A stretch of 64,000 nucleotides of DNA, from contig NZ_CP029550.1 of NCBI RefSeq assembly GCF_003173715.1, positions 2,899,501 through 2,963,500 of the forward strand, given 5' to 3'. Made by a program: the position numbers and the translations under genes. Within the stretch, counting starts at the first letter, position 1; each line of letters begins with the position of its first letter. The stretch comes from Methylobacterium durans. GTDB taxonomy: Bacteria; Pseudomonadota; Alphaproteobacteria; Rhizobiales; Beijerinckiaceae. Shown one piece after another: positions 1 through 7,247 of this stretch. The notes beneath the pieces are model-generated. The model saw only the letters and a list, made by a program, of their open reading frames with translations, searched no databases and had not been told where the DNA came from.

Positions 1-2
1 AC

Positions 3-815
3 CCGGCGCAGTTCGAGGCGTCGGTGCTGAACCTGATCGTGAACGCGCGCGATGCCCTGGAAGGTGTCGACGGGCATGCGCGCATCGCCGTGAGCAGCAG
101 AAACATCCATCTCGGCACGGCCACAGTCGCCGACAAGGGCGTGCCTCCGGGGCCCTATGTGGTCGTCTCCGTGACCGACACCGGCAGCGGCATTCCACCC
201 GACAAGCTTCAGCGCGTGTTCGAGCCGTTCTTCACCACCAAGGAGGTCGGCAAGGGAACGGGGCTCGGGCTCAGCCAAGTCTACGGCTTCACGCGTAGCG
301 CCAAGGGCTTTACCCAGATCGAGTCGGAAGTCGGCAAGGGCACGACGGTCAGCTTGTACTTTCCGCGTTCGACCGACCCGGCCGACGAGGAGACGGGCGC
401 TGGTCCGGCGAGTTCGATCCCGCTGCGCCGAGCCGGCGAGGGCGAGACGGTGCTGCTGGTGGAGGACGACGAGCAGGTGCTCAGGATGGCTGTCGAGAGC
501 CTGGAGGAGTTGCGCTACCGGGTCATCGTCGCTCGCAACGCCGCCGAGGCACTGGAGCACCTTCGAGGCGTGGAGCGTATCGACATCCTGTTCTCCGACG
601 TGGTCATGCCCGGCGGCATGAACGGGTCGCAGTTGGCGGTCGAGGCACAGAAGCTTCGGCCCGGCATCAAGGTCCTGCTCACGTCAGGCTACGTCGCAAA
701 CCTCGACGAAGGTCAGGTGATGGCCCAGGGTGAGATGCCGGTCCTGAACAAGCCCTACCGCCGCGACGAGCTCGCCCGCTCGCTGCGCCTGGTGCTGGGG
801 CAAGAGGGGCGTTGA
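3..815 (+). CDS. Hybrid sensor histidine kinase, C-terminal part (5' end outside window)
   Basis: The reading frame is open to the window edge, so the input and dimerisation domains are missing. What remains starts in the N box (LNLIVNARDAL) of a HATPase_c domain. It continues with the G1, F and G2 boxes (TGSGIP, FEPFFTTK, GTGLGLSQVYGF) and ends with a receiver domain whose acidic pair VEDDE, phospho-acceptor SDVVMPG and KPYRRDEL lysine are all visible. The architecture is that of hybrid kinases that pass phosphate to an attached REC domain; the input signal cannot be inferred. GC content is backbone-like, so it probably belongs to the chromosome bordering the foreign segment that follows. 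Confidence 0.9.
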   Translation, partial: PAQFEASVLNLIVNARDALEGVDGHARIAVSSRNIHLGTATVADKGVPPGPYVVVSVTDTGSGIPPDKLQRVFEPFFTTKEVGKGTGLGLSQVYGFTRSAKGFTQIESEVGKGTTVSLYFPRSTDPADEETGAGPASSIPLRRAGEGETVLLVEDDEQVLRMAVESLEELRYRVIVARNAAEALEHLRGVERIDILFSDVVMPGGMNGSQLAVEAQKLRPGIKVLLTSGYVANLDEGQVMAQGEMPVLNKPYRRDELARSLRLVLGQEGR

Positions 816-947
816 CCCGTCACCGAGGGCGCCAACGACTGGCGTGAGTGCGGGCGGCAACGGCGCACATAGGAGCTCGAGGCCGGCGCGTTGTGGCTGC
901 CTACCTGCAAGAGGTCCGCTTGCTGTCAGGAGTCGGAACTTCGGTTT

Positions 948-979
948 GAACAGACCCGAGGTCCGGTCCGGGTCTGTTC
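948..979. repeat. Perfect 11-bp inverted repeat
   Basis: The arms GAACAGACCCG (948-958) and CGGGTCTGTTC (969-979) are exact reverse complements around a 10-nt loop, 133 bp after the kinase stop codon. There is no T-run behind it, so a factor-independent terminator is doubtful. It may be a terminator for the kinase transcript, an operator or an element end. Confidence 0.5.
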
Positions 980-1665
980 GGGGCATTCAGCTGAACCGCA
1001 CCAATCGTCCGCTTTCTCACGATCTAAGCTCCGAAGCGGACGGGCCGCAAACGGCCAACATCGGCCGTGAACCTTCGGAACAGCCCGCTCCAAACACGCC
1101 GTTCCGATAGCTGACACAGGCGGACCCCACTTCTGTCGAGCCAGCATCGTGTAGCTTGAGATATAGCCCGTTGAGACGATGACTCGAGCGACTGTTGCTG
1201 CATCATCATGGTAGTACAATCAGCTCACAATCCAGGCAGCATGACAGCGCTAAATTCCCGACAGCGAGCGCATTGGGTGTGATCTTCGTCGGAGGGCCCG
1301 CAATGAGCGCCCCGAGTAAGGCGCATGACTCATCTGTCGGAAAATAGAGGGATTAACGATACTGCTATCCGTTTTGCCTGCGAGGACATGGCGGGCGTTG
1401 TGTGATTTTACCAGGTTTCTCAAGTGGTTAGTTCAAAATCTTGCGCTTAGCGCGTTGAGAGTTCAACTGGCTCAACTTTACTATTTCCTGCTGCGCAGCA
1501 GGCGCGGTGTCGCTCCGAAGCCGCCTGTGGTCAGCAACGAGCGTAAATCACTGATCCCCGTACCCGACCCGTCCCAGAGCCCGCCGCTCGGGCGACCCTC
1601 TCGCCACCCGTTAAAGAAGGTGCAAGCGGGTGTGTCCATCGACTCGACTCCAATCAAATTCAACG

Positions 1666-1677
1666 AGGGATAGCTGC
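1666..1677. repeat. Candidate attL: 12-bp direct repeat, left copy
   Basis: AGGGATAGCTGC occurs here and again at 6570-6581, at the 3' end of the integrase gene and directly before gloA. Integrase-made attachment repeats have this arrangement. Twelve bases is short, and the DNA left of this copy is also low in GC, so this is only a candidate boundary. Confidence 0.3.
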
Positions 1678-1893
1678 TTCCCACACCGAACAATCAAAAG
1701 TGCAATAGGATGTAAATGAGCGCATTTGGGGCTCATCTATTAGTTTAGCACCTGAGACATGCAGTCGCAGGGTTGCGCAGTAGGTAATTATGAAGTACGC
1801 ATGTTGCGCCATTTGGTAGTTTGAGAAAAGATGGGCGTCAGTGCGTCAACGGGGAAACCGGTATTTGTTGTTTATAGTCATTTCCTATTGTTA

Positions 1894-1928
1894 TTACCGT
1901 AAGTTCGGTAAGCAAGGCTTACCTTTTT
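1894..1928 (+). promoter_or_regulatory. Attenuator-like overlapping hairpins before the 1987 gene
   Basis: Two mutually exclusive stems share bases. TTACCG (1894-1899) can pair with CGGTAA (1906-1911). Alternatively GGTAAGC (1907-1913) can pair with GCTTACC (1917-1923), and that second stem is followed at once by five T (1924-1928), the form of an intrinsic terminator. Such antiterminator/terminator pairs control entry into the gene downstream, which starts 58 bp later. The pairing is read from sequence; the regulation is inference. Confidence 0.45.
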
Positions 1929-1986
1929 GCGCGGATTGAAGCGCCTCCTCCTGGCGGATATCTCTGTGGCTCTCACGGAGATGATC

Positions 1987-2457
1987 ATGCCAAAACAAAC
2001 ATTCGAGGAATTATTTCTTGAAGCCGCTGCCGCTCGGTCTCCGAGGGAGGTCCGCTCTGTGGCCCTGCTCGTGGAGGAAGTGCCGGTAGCCCCACAACTG
2101 CGATTTCTTCGCAAACTGTTCGACAAAGTACATATAGCCGCGTCTCTCATTGAGATTGCGACATTGATCGAGATAGACCCTGAGATCGAAATGGTTATGG
2201 TCTTCTCTATGGCCTCTGAGGAAGGTCTTGAAGATTATCTTAAGGAAATCCACCAGGATCATGCTCATCTGATGATCGTAAGCGTAGAAACTCAATTCAG
2301 CATTAGTTGGGAATCAAGACAAATAGAGACACAGCAGTATTTCAATCTAATCGAATACGAGGATCCGGAATCTGTTGGTAGATCTCTCAGCTCCAATGCA
2401 TTGTTTTTCAAGGAAATCGTCCAAGCTCATCGGGAGCTTGGGGCGCCCAAAACTTAA
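1987..2457 (+). CDS. Unrecognised 156-residue protein, element cargo
   Basis: I do not recognise the family. The protein is acidic and soluble-looking, with no signal peptide or membrane segment. Its centre has a hydrophobic, strand-rich stretch around residues 55-85 followed by an acidic helix (EEGLEDYLKEI). I chose the ATG at 1987 because CGGAG ends six bases before it; a TTG at 1927 and an ATG at 1981 are alternatives. GC is clearly below the dcw genes nearby, indicating transfer. It sits alone behind an attenuator-like leader and upstream of the Rep-like gene, the usual place for accessory or regulatory cargo in small integrated elements. Confidence 0.6.
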   Translation: MPKQTFEELFLEAAAARSPREVRSVALLVEEVPVAPQLRFLRKLFDKVHIAASLIEIATLIEIDPEIEMVMVFSMASEEGLEDYLKEIHQDHAHLMIVSVETQFSISWESRQIETQQYFNLIEYEDPESVGRSLSSNALFFKEIVQAHRELGAPKT

Positions 2458-2489
2458 GCGTTGAGCTGTTGGGTAGATCCTTCTGGCAG

Positions 2490-2510
2490 GAGCGGATCAT
2501 TGGTCCGCTC
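2490..2510. terminator. 7-bp inverted repeat between cargo gene and rep
   Basis: GAGCGGA and TCCGCTC flank a 7-nt loop 32 bp after the cargo gene stop and 30 bp before the rep start. There is no T-run, so it may be a weak terminator or an operator controlling rep. Confidence 0.35.
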
Positions 2511-2540
2511 TTCAGAAACGTATTCGCGCTTGGATGAGTT

Positions 2541-4784
2541 ATGAGGATACCTCCCGCAAAAACCCGCTTGCTCAAAGATTGGCCTTGTGCTTCTCAAACT
2601 TGTGATCTTATCACGCCTGAGCCAGCGTTCGATGTCTCGGGTGCTCCCAAGAGCGCCGAGGAGCATGCCACAGCTGCAATCCCAGCGAGGGCGTGCTCCG
2701 AGGTCGATCGCAGTCGTGAACACAGCGTCGAGGTCCTGACGCATTCTCTGACGATCGAGGATGTTGAGGCGGACCTGTACGCGGCAATCGGGTACGAGCC
2801 GCCGGCTGAGGCAGCAGAAACGGTAAAGCCTATCGAAACCGGCACAGTCCGCGTAACGACGGGCGTTTGCCGGAAAGATAAATTCGGCCTCGGCGAACTG
2901 TCCGAAGCCCGTGCTGCCGAGGCAGCGACGGCAGGCGAACCTCGTCGACGCAAGCCGTCGCGGAAGAAGCGTGTCGTCGCTGCCTTCGACTCGTGGGTCG
3001 AGAACGATCCTGATCATCGTGCGGCGGTCGAGCAAGTTGCAGAGGCGGAACGGCGCTATGAGGCCGCTTTGGGCGCTGCAACGCCGGACATGCGCCAGAT
3101 TGCGGTCACCTACGAGGAGATACGGGAAAGTCTCGCGATTTGTGAGGATTTCCACATCAACCAGGTCGAGTCGATCGCCAGGCTGATTCAACGATGCGGC
3201 ACGCCAGGTGCATTCGCCTGCGGATCCTACTGGTGCACGCCCTGCCGACGCCGCTTTGGTGCGCGTCTCCTTGCTGATACGCGGACGCAGCTCACGAAGC
3301 GCTACGGTACGGATCTTGAGCAAGCGAGACCTTTTCTCCTCCATGTGACGATCCTGAACGACATTGTAATTCCCGATCCCGACCTTGATCGTGACTTTGG
3401 TGCCAACTTCTCGGCATCGACGGTCCGCCGCGACCATCGTGAGCTGCTTTCTCACCTGAGGCGCTGGCAGTCAGATCGTCGTAGCGCGCTGTGTCAGTTC
3501 CTCGACAAGCGCCACCTAAGCTTGGAGCTGATCGAAGACTGGGTATTGGGCGGGAACCGGGACCGGACGTTTTACAGCGCCGACAACCTATATGCCGATG
3601 CCCGCCGCCTCGTAGCCTTGAATGACGTAATTGCGTTGGCGCATGATCAATTCAAATCTCGACGCAGCTGGCTAAAGGATCCTCCTTCGGAGTTTGTCTC
3701 CTGGCGCGACAAGGACCGACCCAACGAATTCATGTTTCAGCTCAGGAGGGCGCAGAAACTTGACTACAAAGACATCTATCGCATCGCGCAGGATTTGCAA
3801 AACATCTCGCGCGCTTTTTGCGGAATTACCAAAACGAGGTTCCCAGAGCGGCTCAAGTATCTAAGTTCGATTCGCAAGGTACTGAAGCGTGAGCGTAGCC
3901 GGCTCTACCGTCTGAATAAGGATCTACCGGGTCTCTCACTCATTGGCCAGTTCGAGTTGGAGCTGGTCGACCTGCGCCATTCGATCGGTGGCACCCACCA
4001 CCACACGACGAAGTCGAAGACGTTGCGGATCCTCGCCTCACAAGAGCGAAAGCCATCGAAGCCACGCAATTCTGAGGGGCCGGTGTCGTTCGAGACGCAA
4101 CGGCGGCGCCTGAAGCAGGGCGCCAAGATGCGGCTACTCGATGAGGCACGCGAGCGGATCGCCCGTAACGAGGAACTGCCGAAAGATGAGTTTCCGGGAC
4201 TGCAGTACGCCGTGTTGCTCCACATGCACGTGCTGATCGATCTGAATGGCCATAGCCGAGATGACGTCGAAAGGTGGCTGACCGGCAAAGAAGTTGGCGA
4301 GAGGCGGTTCACGGGACGCTGGCCCCTCCAGCATCAGGTGATGACCAAGAAGCTGTTCGACGACAAACCCGTCGACGACAGCCTGCGCCATATCAGCTTC
4401 TACCCTTTCAAGGCGCCCATCGCACTCAATTACGAGAACACGGCTCCTAAGCAGGACGAGGATCTGGCGGAGGGGGACCCCGCCAACTTCCCTGACGAAG
4501 CGCTCGCGCTGATCGCGTGGCTTCAGCATGGGATCGGGCACGAGAGCCTGCGGCTTGCAATCAACTGGCCGGGCGCCAATCGAGAAAAACGTGGGCGAAA
4601 GCCAAAATTCTCAGGACCTCCGAAGGTAACCGAGGAAGAGTTCGACGAAGAGTTTGGGGTGCATCTTGCGGAGCTTGGCGTCGTCCGACCGAAGGACCCA
4701 GTGGGTCAAACCGACCTGAGCCAACTGTTCGAGAATACGGATATTAACGATACTACCTCCTCTTCCGAGGGCAGCGAGGACTAG
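2541..4784 (+). CDS. Putative HUH-type replication initiator / relaxase-like protein
   Basis: 747 residues. The first 200 residues are low-complexity and charged (RRRKPSRKKR near 135). A cysteine cluster follows (C219, C227, C232, C235), resembling the zinc-ribbon-like segment that precedes the catalytic core in rolling-circle Rep proteins. Next come a hydrophobic strand (FLLHVTIL, about 265-272), a long helical insert, a second strand (GQFELELVDL, about 469-478) and an H-x-H motif in HMHVLIDL (561-568), which fits the metal-binding HUH signature. Y621 or Y631 in the following YPFKAPIALNY segment could be the nicking tyrosine. The tail is acidic and serine-rich. A gene for a small DNA-binding protein and an integrase follow, so a role in starting replication or transfer of the excised element fits. 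The assignment rests on motif order only, since overall similarity could not be searched. Confidence 0.5.
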   Translation: MRIPPAKTRLLKDWPCASQTCDLITPEPAFDVSGAPKSAEEHATAAIPARACSEVDRSREHSVEVLTHSLTIEDVEADLYAAIGYEPPAEAAETVKPIETGTVRVTTGVCRKDKFGLGELSEARAAEAATAGEPRRRKPSRKKRVVAAFDSWVENDPDHRAAVEQVAEAERRYEAALGAATPDMRQIAVTYEEIRESLAICEDFHINQVESIARLIQRCGTPGAFACGSYWCTPCRRRFGARLLADTRTQLTKRYGTDLEQARPFLLHVTILNDIVIPDPDLDRDFGANFSASTVRRDHRELLSHLRRWQSDRRSALCQFLDKRHLSLELIEDWVLGGNRDRTFYSADNLYADARRLVALNDVIALAHDQFKSRRSWLKDPPSEFVSWRDKDRPNEFMFQLRRAQKLDYKDIYRIAQDLQNISRAFCGITKTRFPERLKYLSSIRKVLKRERSRLYRLNKDLPGLSLIGQFELELVDLRHSIGGTHHHTTKSKTLRILASQERKPSKPRNSEGPVSFETQRRRLKQGAKMRLLDEARERIARNEELPKDEFPGLQYAVLLHMHVLIDLNGHSRDDVERWLTGKEVGERRFTGRWPLQHQVMTKKLFDDKPVDDSLRHISFYPFKAPIALNYENTAPKQDEDLAEGDPANFPDEALALIAWLQHGIGHESLRLAINWPGANREKRGRKPKFSGPPKVTEEEFDEEFGVHLAELGVVRPKDPVGQTDLSQLFENTDINDTTSSSEGSED

Positions 4785-4785
4785 C

Positions 4786-4813
4786 GATAGGCCAAGAGAT
4801 GCCTTGGCCTATC
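4786..4813 (+). terminator. Perfect 11-bp hairpin directly after rep
   Basis: GATAGGCCAAG (4786-4796) pairs exactly with CTTGGCCTATC (4803-4813) around a 6-nt loop, starting two bases after the rep stop codon. The position suggests a terminator, although no T-run follows. A replication-origin hairpin recognised by the Rep protein is the alternative. Confidence 0.6.
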
Positions 4814-4844
4814 AATGGGTTAGATCCAGCAGAGAGTAGCCGAC

Positions 4845-4881
4845 GGGGCCTGGAATTCGCCAAACCGTCGAATTCGGCCCC
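4845..4881. repeat. Bulged 13-bp hairpin in the rep-xis gap
   Basis: GGGGCC plus GAATTCG (4845-4859, with a two-base TG bulge between them) can pair with CGAATTC plus GGCCCC (4869-4881) around a 9-nt loop. It lies 32 bp past the first hairpin. Two strong hairpins next to a Rep gene are what a nick site (double-strand origin) would look like, but no cleavage motif is recognised. Confidence 0.4.
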
Positions 4882-5067
4882 TTCTGGACGTGCCTGAGAC
4901 CAGCCAAGCACTCAGGCGAGCAGCCCACACAAAGCACAACGGATCCGAACCTTGCTCCTAGAGGAGCGAGAACGCTCACGCTTGGCTTCGGCTCGCTGAA
5001 CTCGGCTGACCAAACGGCATCCAAGATCAGAACTCAAAATTCAATCCAACAATATGAGGTGAGCATG

Positions 5068-5418
5068 ATGGTCAATCCCAAAGGCATGTCTCATGAAGAG
5101 CTGATGCGTATCAGAATTGAGGTGGGGCGGACATACGGCATCAAGCTCTACCAGCAATATCCAGAGCGCGAGGCTGCGCGGCTGCTCCTGCCTTCTGACG
5201 AACGTCCAGAAGGAAGCGCCGACACCTCCACGCTCAAGCGCAAACGGCGGACCAATAAAATTCCTTATGTCGCGTGTGGCGACGGATCCGTCGCTTACCT
5301 CGGCCTGATGCTGTGCGACTTCATCATCTTCGGTGAAAACTCGATGCTTTTGTGGGGTGACAACGCCCCACCGCCTTCTCCCCAGGCCCCACCGGACGAT
5401 GCTGCTCCAAGCCCTTGA
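5068..5418 (+). CDS. Excisionase/AlpA-like winged-helix protein
   Basis: 116 residues. The pattern EAARLL, then STLKRKRRTNKIPYVACG, then GSVAYLGLMLCDFI copies the MerR/AlpA/excisionase fold: a helix-turn-helix followed by a wing of the type 'IPYxxxG..VxY...L..FI'. The C-terminus is proline-rich. It lies 42 bp upstream of the integrase on the same strand, the normal place for a recombination directionality factor. I placed the start at 5068 because GAGGTGA ends five bases before it; ATG 5065 and GTG 5059 are in the same frame. The family call is from pattern only, and the protein could instead be a transcription regulator of the element. Confidence 0.55.
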   Translation: MVNPKGMSHEELMRIRIEVGRTYGIKLYQQYPEREAARLLLPSDERPEGSADTSTLKRKRRTNKIPYVACGDGSVAYLGLMLCDFIIFGENSMLLWGDNAPPPSPQAPPDDAAPSP

Positions 5419-5460
5419 GATGGGGGAGGGCGGATCTGGCACAGGAGGCAGGAGGGTCCG

Positions 5461-6585
5461 GTGGGCCGATACACCAAGCGTGAGCATGCAGCCGGCAAGT
5501 TCTGGCTCGACGTACGACCCAACAGCCCAGCCTACTGCAGGCTGGAGGGCCGACAGGTCAGGCGCAAGTCGACCGGGACTGACGACCTCGAGCTAGCGAA
5601 GAAGGCGCTCAAGGCTCACTACCTCGCCGAGGACAACCCCGACAGCCAGGACGTCACGCGAGTTCCGGTCTCGGAGGTCGTTCACGCCTACTACGCGCAA
5701 CACGGGCAGCACGTGCCCGCTCGCAAATGGCTGAAGTCCGCGGTCGGTCACTGGACGCGGTTTTATGGCGAGGAGAGCGTCTGGGCCGCAACACGCATCC
5801 CTCGGATCGAACGCTTCATCGACGATCTCAAGCGGAGGGACCTCAGCCCGTCCTCCATCAACGCGATCCTCTCGGCAGGCCGCGCCGCGCTGAACCGAGC
5901 GTGGCGACGCAGCGAGATTTCTCGCCAGATCTACGTGCCGAGCCTGAAGGTGACGAAGGTCGCGCCCAAGGGCCGTCCGCTCTCCGTCGATGAGTGTGCG
6001 GGTTGGCTCGACGCCTCAGCTCCTCACTTCCACACGCTCCTGTTCATTTGCCTCGCCACGGGAAGTCGGCCGGAGGCGGTGAAGGAGCTGCGCTGGACGC
6101 AAGTCGACTTCGAGGATGCACTCCTGCACCTGAACCATGAGGACCGAGAGCAGACGACGAAGCACCGACCGGTCGTGAAGATGCCACCGTCGCTGATCGC
6201 ATATCTGCGGCAGCTCGGTCGCGAATCAGACTTTGTGGTCAGCTTCCGGGGTAAGCCAGTAAACCGGTACTACACCGCGCTGGGCGAGAGCCGGACGCGC
6301 GCTGGGCTCGATGGGCGGGTGAACCTTTACAGCCCGAGGCATACGGTCGCACGATGGATGCGCAAGGAGCGCGTCCCCTTCGAGGAGGTATCCGGACAGC
6401 TTGGCCATCGGGTGCAGGGGTTTGCGATCACCGAGATCTATGCGGCCTACTCGCCGGACTACCAGGCTCTAGCTACGGCGGCGATCGAGCGGCTGCTGCA
6501 GGCGATCGCCGTGCAAAGCCGATCTTGTCATTTTCTGCTCAGGGCTGAAGAAAAGCCCTCGCAAAACAAAGGGATAGCTGCCTGA
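5461..6585 (+). CDS. Tyrosine recombinase / phage-type integrase
   Basis: 374 residues. An N-terminal DNA-binding region and a SAM-like core-binding domain (about 70-160) precede the catalytic domain. Box I arginine is in ATGSRPEAVKELRW, and a conserved basic strand follows (TKHRPVVKMP). The HxxR motif appears as YSPR, a tyrosine-for-histidine change that some integrases have; then come GQLGH and the nucleophile in TEIYAAY. The GTG start is supported by AGGAGG 8-13 bases upstream. It should catalyse integration and excision of the surrounding element. Its last 30 residues diverge from the family pattern and lie over the candidate attachment repeat, and its TGA overlaps the gloA ATG, so the C-terminus was probably formed by insertion. 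Confidence 0.9.
   Translation: MGRYTKREHAAGKFWLDVRPNSPAYCRLEGRQVRRKSTGTDDLELAKKALKAHYLAEDNPDSQDVTRVPVSEVVHAYYAQHGQHVPARKWLKSAVGHWTRFYGEESVWAATRIPRIERFIDDLKRRDLSPSSINAILSAGRAALNRAWRRSEISRQIYVPSLKVTKVAPKGRPLSVDECAGWLDASAPHFHTLLFICLATGSRPEAVKELRWTQVDFEDALLHLNHEDREQTTKHRPVVKMPPSLIAYLRQLGRESDFVVSFRGKPVNRYYTALGESRTRAGLDGRVNLYSPRHTVARWMRKERVPFEEVSGQLGHRVQGFAITEIYAAYSPDYQALATAAIERLLQAIAVQSRSCHFLLRAEEKPSQNKGIAA
6541..6559 (+). terminator. Hairpin inside the 3' end of the integrase gene
   Basis: AGGGCT and AGCCCT form a 6-bp stem around GAAGAAA. The stem lies in the coding tail just before the candidate attachment repeat and could end element transcription before gloA. No T-run is present. Confidence 0.25.
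6570..6581. repeat. Candidate attR: 12-bp direct repeat, right copy
   Basis: This is the second copy of AGGGATAGCTGC (see 1666-1677). It ends three bases before the gloA ATG and includes the purine-rich stretch that would serve as the gloA ribosome site. Recombination between the two copies would keep that stretch, so gloA would stay translatable after excision. Confidence 0.3.
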
Positions 6586-7025
6586 TGGAGTATCTGCACA
6601 CGATGGTCCGGGTGGCGGATCTCGACCGCGCGCTCGCCTTCTACGTGGACGCGTTCGGCTTGCACGAGGTGCGCCGCGTCGAGAACGAGAAGGGCCGCTT
6701 CACCCTCGTCTTCCTCGCGGCTCCCGGCGACGTCGAGCGGGCGGAGGCGTCGAGATCGCCCCTCGTCGAACTGACCTACAATTGGGACCCGGAGGCGTAC
6801 ACGGGCGGACGCAATTTCGGCCACCTCGCCTATCAGGTCGAGGACATCTACGCCTTCTGCCAGCGGCTGAAGGACCGGGGCGTCACGATCAACCGGCCTC
6901 CGCGGGACGGCCACATGGCCTTCGTGAAGTCACCCGACGGCATCTCCATCGAGATTTTGCAGAAGGGCGGTTCGAAGCCGCCGCAGGAACCCTGGGCCTC
7001 GATGGAGAACACGGGCACGTGGTAG
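6585..7025 (+). CDS. gloA: Lactoylglutathione lyase (glyoxalase I)
   Basis: 146 residues, the usual size. It converts the hemithioacetal of methylglyoxal and glutathione to S-lactoylglutathione in the cytoplasm. The start MEYLHTMVRVADLDRALAFY is typical, and metal ligands are visible: H near residue 5, E in VELTYNW, H in FGHLAYQV and E in ISIEILQ. The segment TGGRNFGHLAY and the ending are standard for GloA. The integrase stop codon overlaps its start, so it sits at the right edge of the inserted element and may have lost its own promoter. Confidence 0.93.
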   Translation: MEYLHTMVRVADLDRALAFYVDAFGLHEVRRVENEKGRFTLVFLAAPGDVERAEASRSPLVELTYNWDPEAYTGGRNFGHLAYQVEDIYAFCQRLKDRGVTINRPPRDGHMAFVKSPDGISIEILQKGGSKPPQEPWASMENTGTW

Positions 7026-7030
7026 CCATT

Positions 7031-7063
7031 CGCGGCGAGGCCCCGCGCGGGCGCCTCGCCGCG
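7031..7063. terminator. Bidirectional terminator hairpin between convergent genes
   Basis: CGCGGCGAGGC (7031-7041) pairs perfectly with GCCTCGCCGCG (7053-7063). The 11-bp stem sits in the short gap between gloA and the convergent small gene, so it could serve both. Confidence 0.6.
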
Positions 7064-7070
7064 GCCTCTG

Positions 7071-7247
7071 TCAGCCCATTCCGGTCTCGGCGGCGGGCGT
7101 GATGCCGAGCTCGGCGAGCTTGGCCGTCACGGCCTCGATCGGCCGCTTGAGTTTGAGGCTCATCACCGAGACTGGGATGCGCTCGCGCGCCATCTCGGTG
7201 AGCTGCTGGACGGATTCGAGTGTCCAGGTCGTGTCCTGCATCGCCAT
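7071..7247 (-). CDS. Small GcrA-like/SANT-like protein (58 residues)
   Basis: The start at 7247 is backed by GGAGG a few bases upstream. The sequence W-x-x-E-x-V-x-x-L (WTLESVQQL), then IPVSVMSLKLKRP and EAVTAKLAELGI, resembles the helix-turn-helix of GcrA and SANT-like modules (WTxExVxxL...S..IA..L......V..K...LG). The protein is just that domain with no extension. It is convergent with gloA and divergent from rnpB. It may bind DNA, but the resemblance is by eye and the function is unknown. Confidence 0.6.
   Translation of the reverse strand: MAMQDTTWTLESVQQLTEMARERIPVSVMSLKLKRPIEAVTAKLAELGITPAAETGMG

Larger units (their letters stand above)
816..1986. other. Gene-poor, lower-GC stretch at the left side of the element
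   Basis: No convincing gene was found in about 1.17 kb. The short open frames here have no start signal, no recognisable domain and biased composition. GC falls from backbone level to roughly half from about 1200 onward, the first sign of foreign DNA. It holds a perfect 11-bp inverted repeat at 948-979, one copy of a 12-bp direct repeat (1666-1677) and two overlapping hairpins just before the next gene (1894-1928). I see no tRNA gene in it. Confidence 0.6.

Noticed and set aside
1410..1460. Stretch with GTTCAAAATC that recalls a tRNA T-loop, a possible attachment gene
   Set aside because: No acceptor stem or anticodon arm could be built around it.
1374..1673. 99-codon open frame in the low-GC stretch
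   Set aside because: No ribosome site, no domain, and a proline-rich end; a frame on the opposite strand overlaps it. Probably non-coding.
1352..4754. 12-bp repeat ATTAACGATACT at 1352-1363 and 4743-4754 as an alternative att pair
   Set aside because: The right copy lies inside the rep coding region, and the integrase lies outside the pair. Probably chance.
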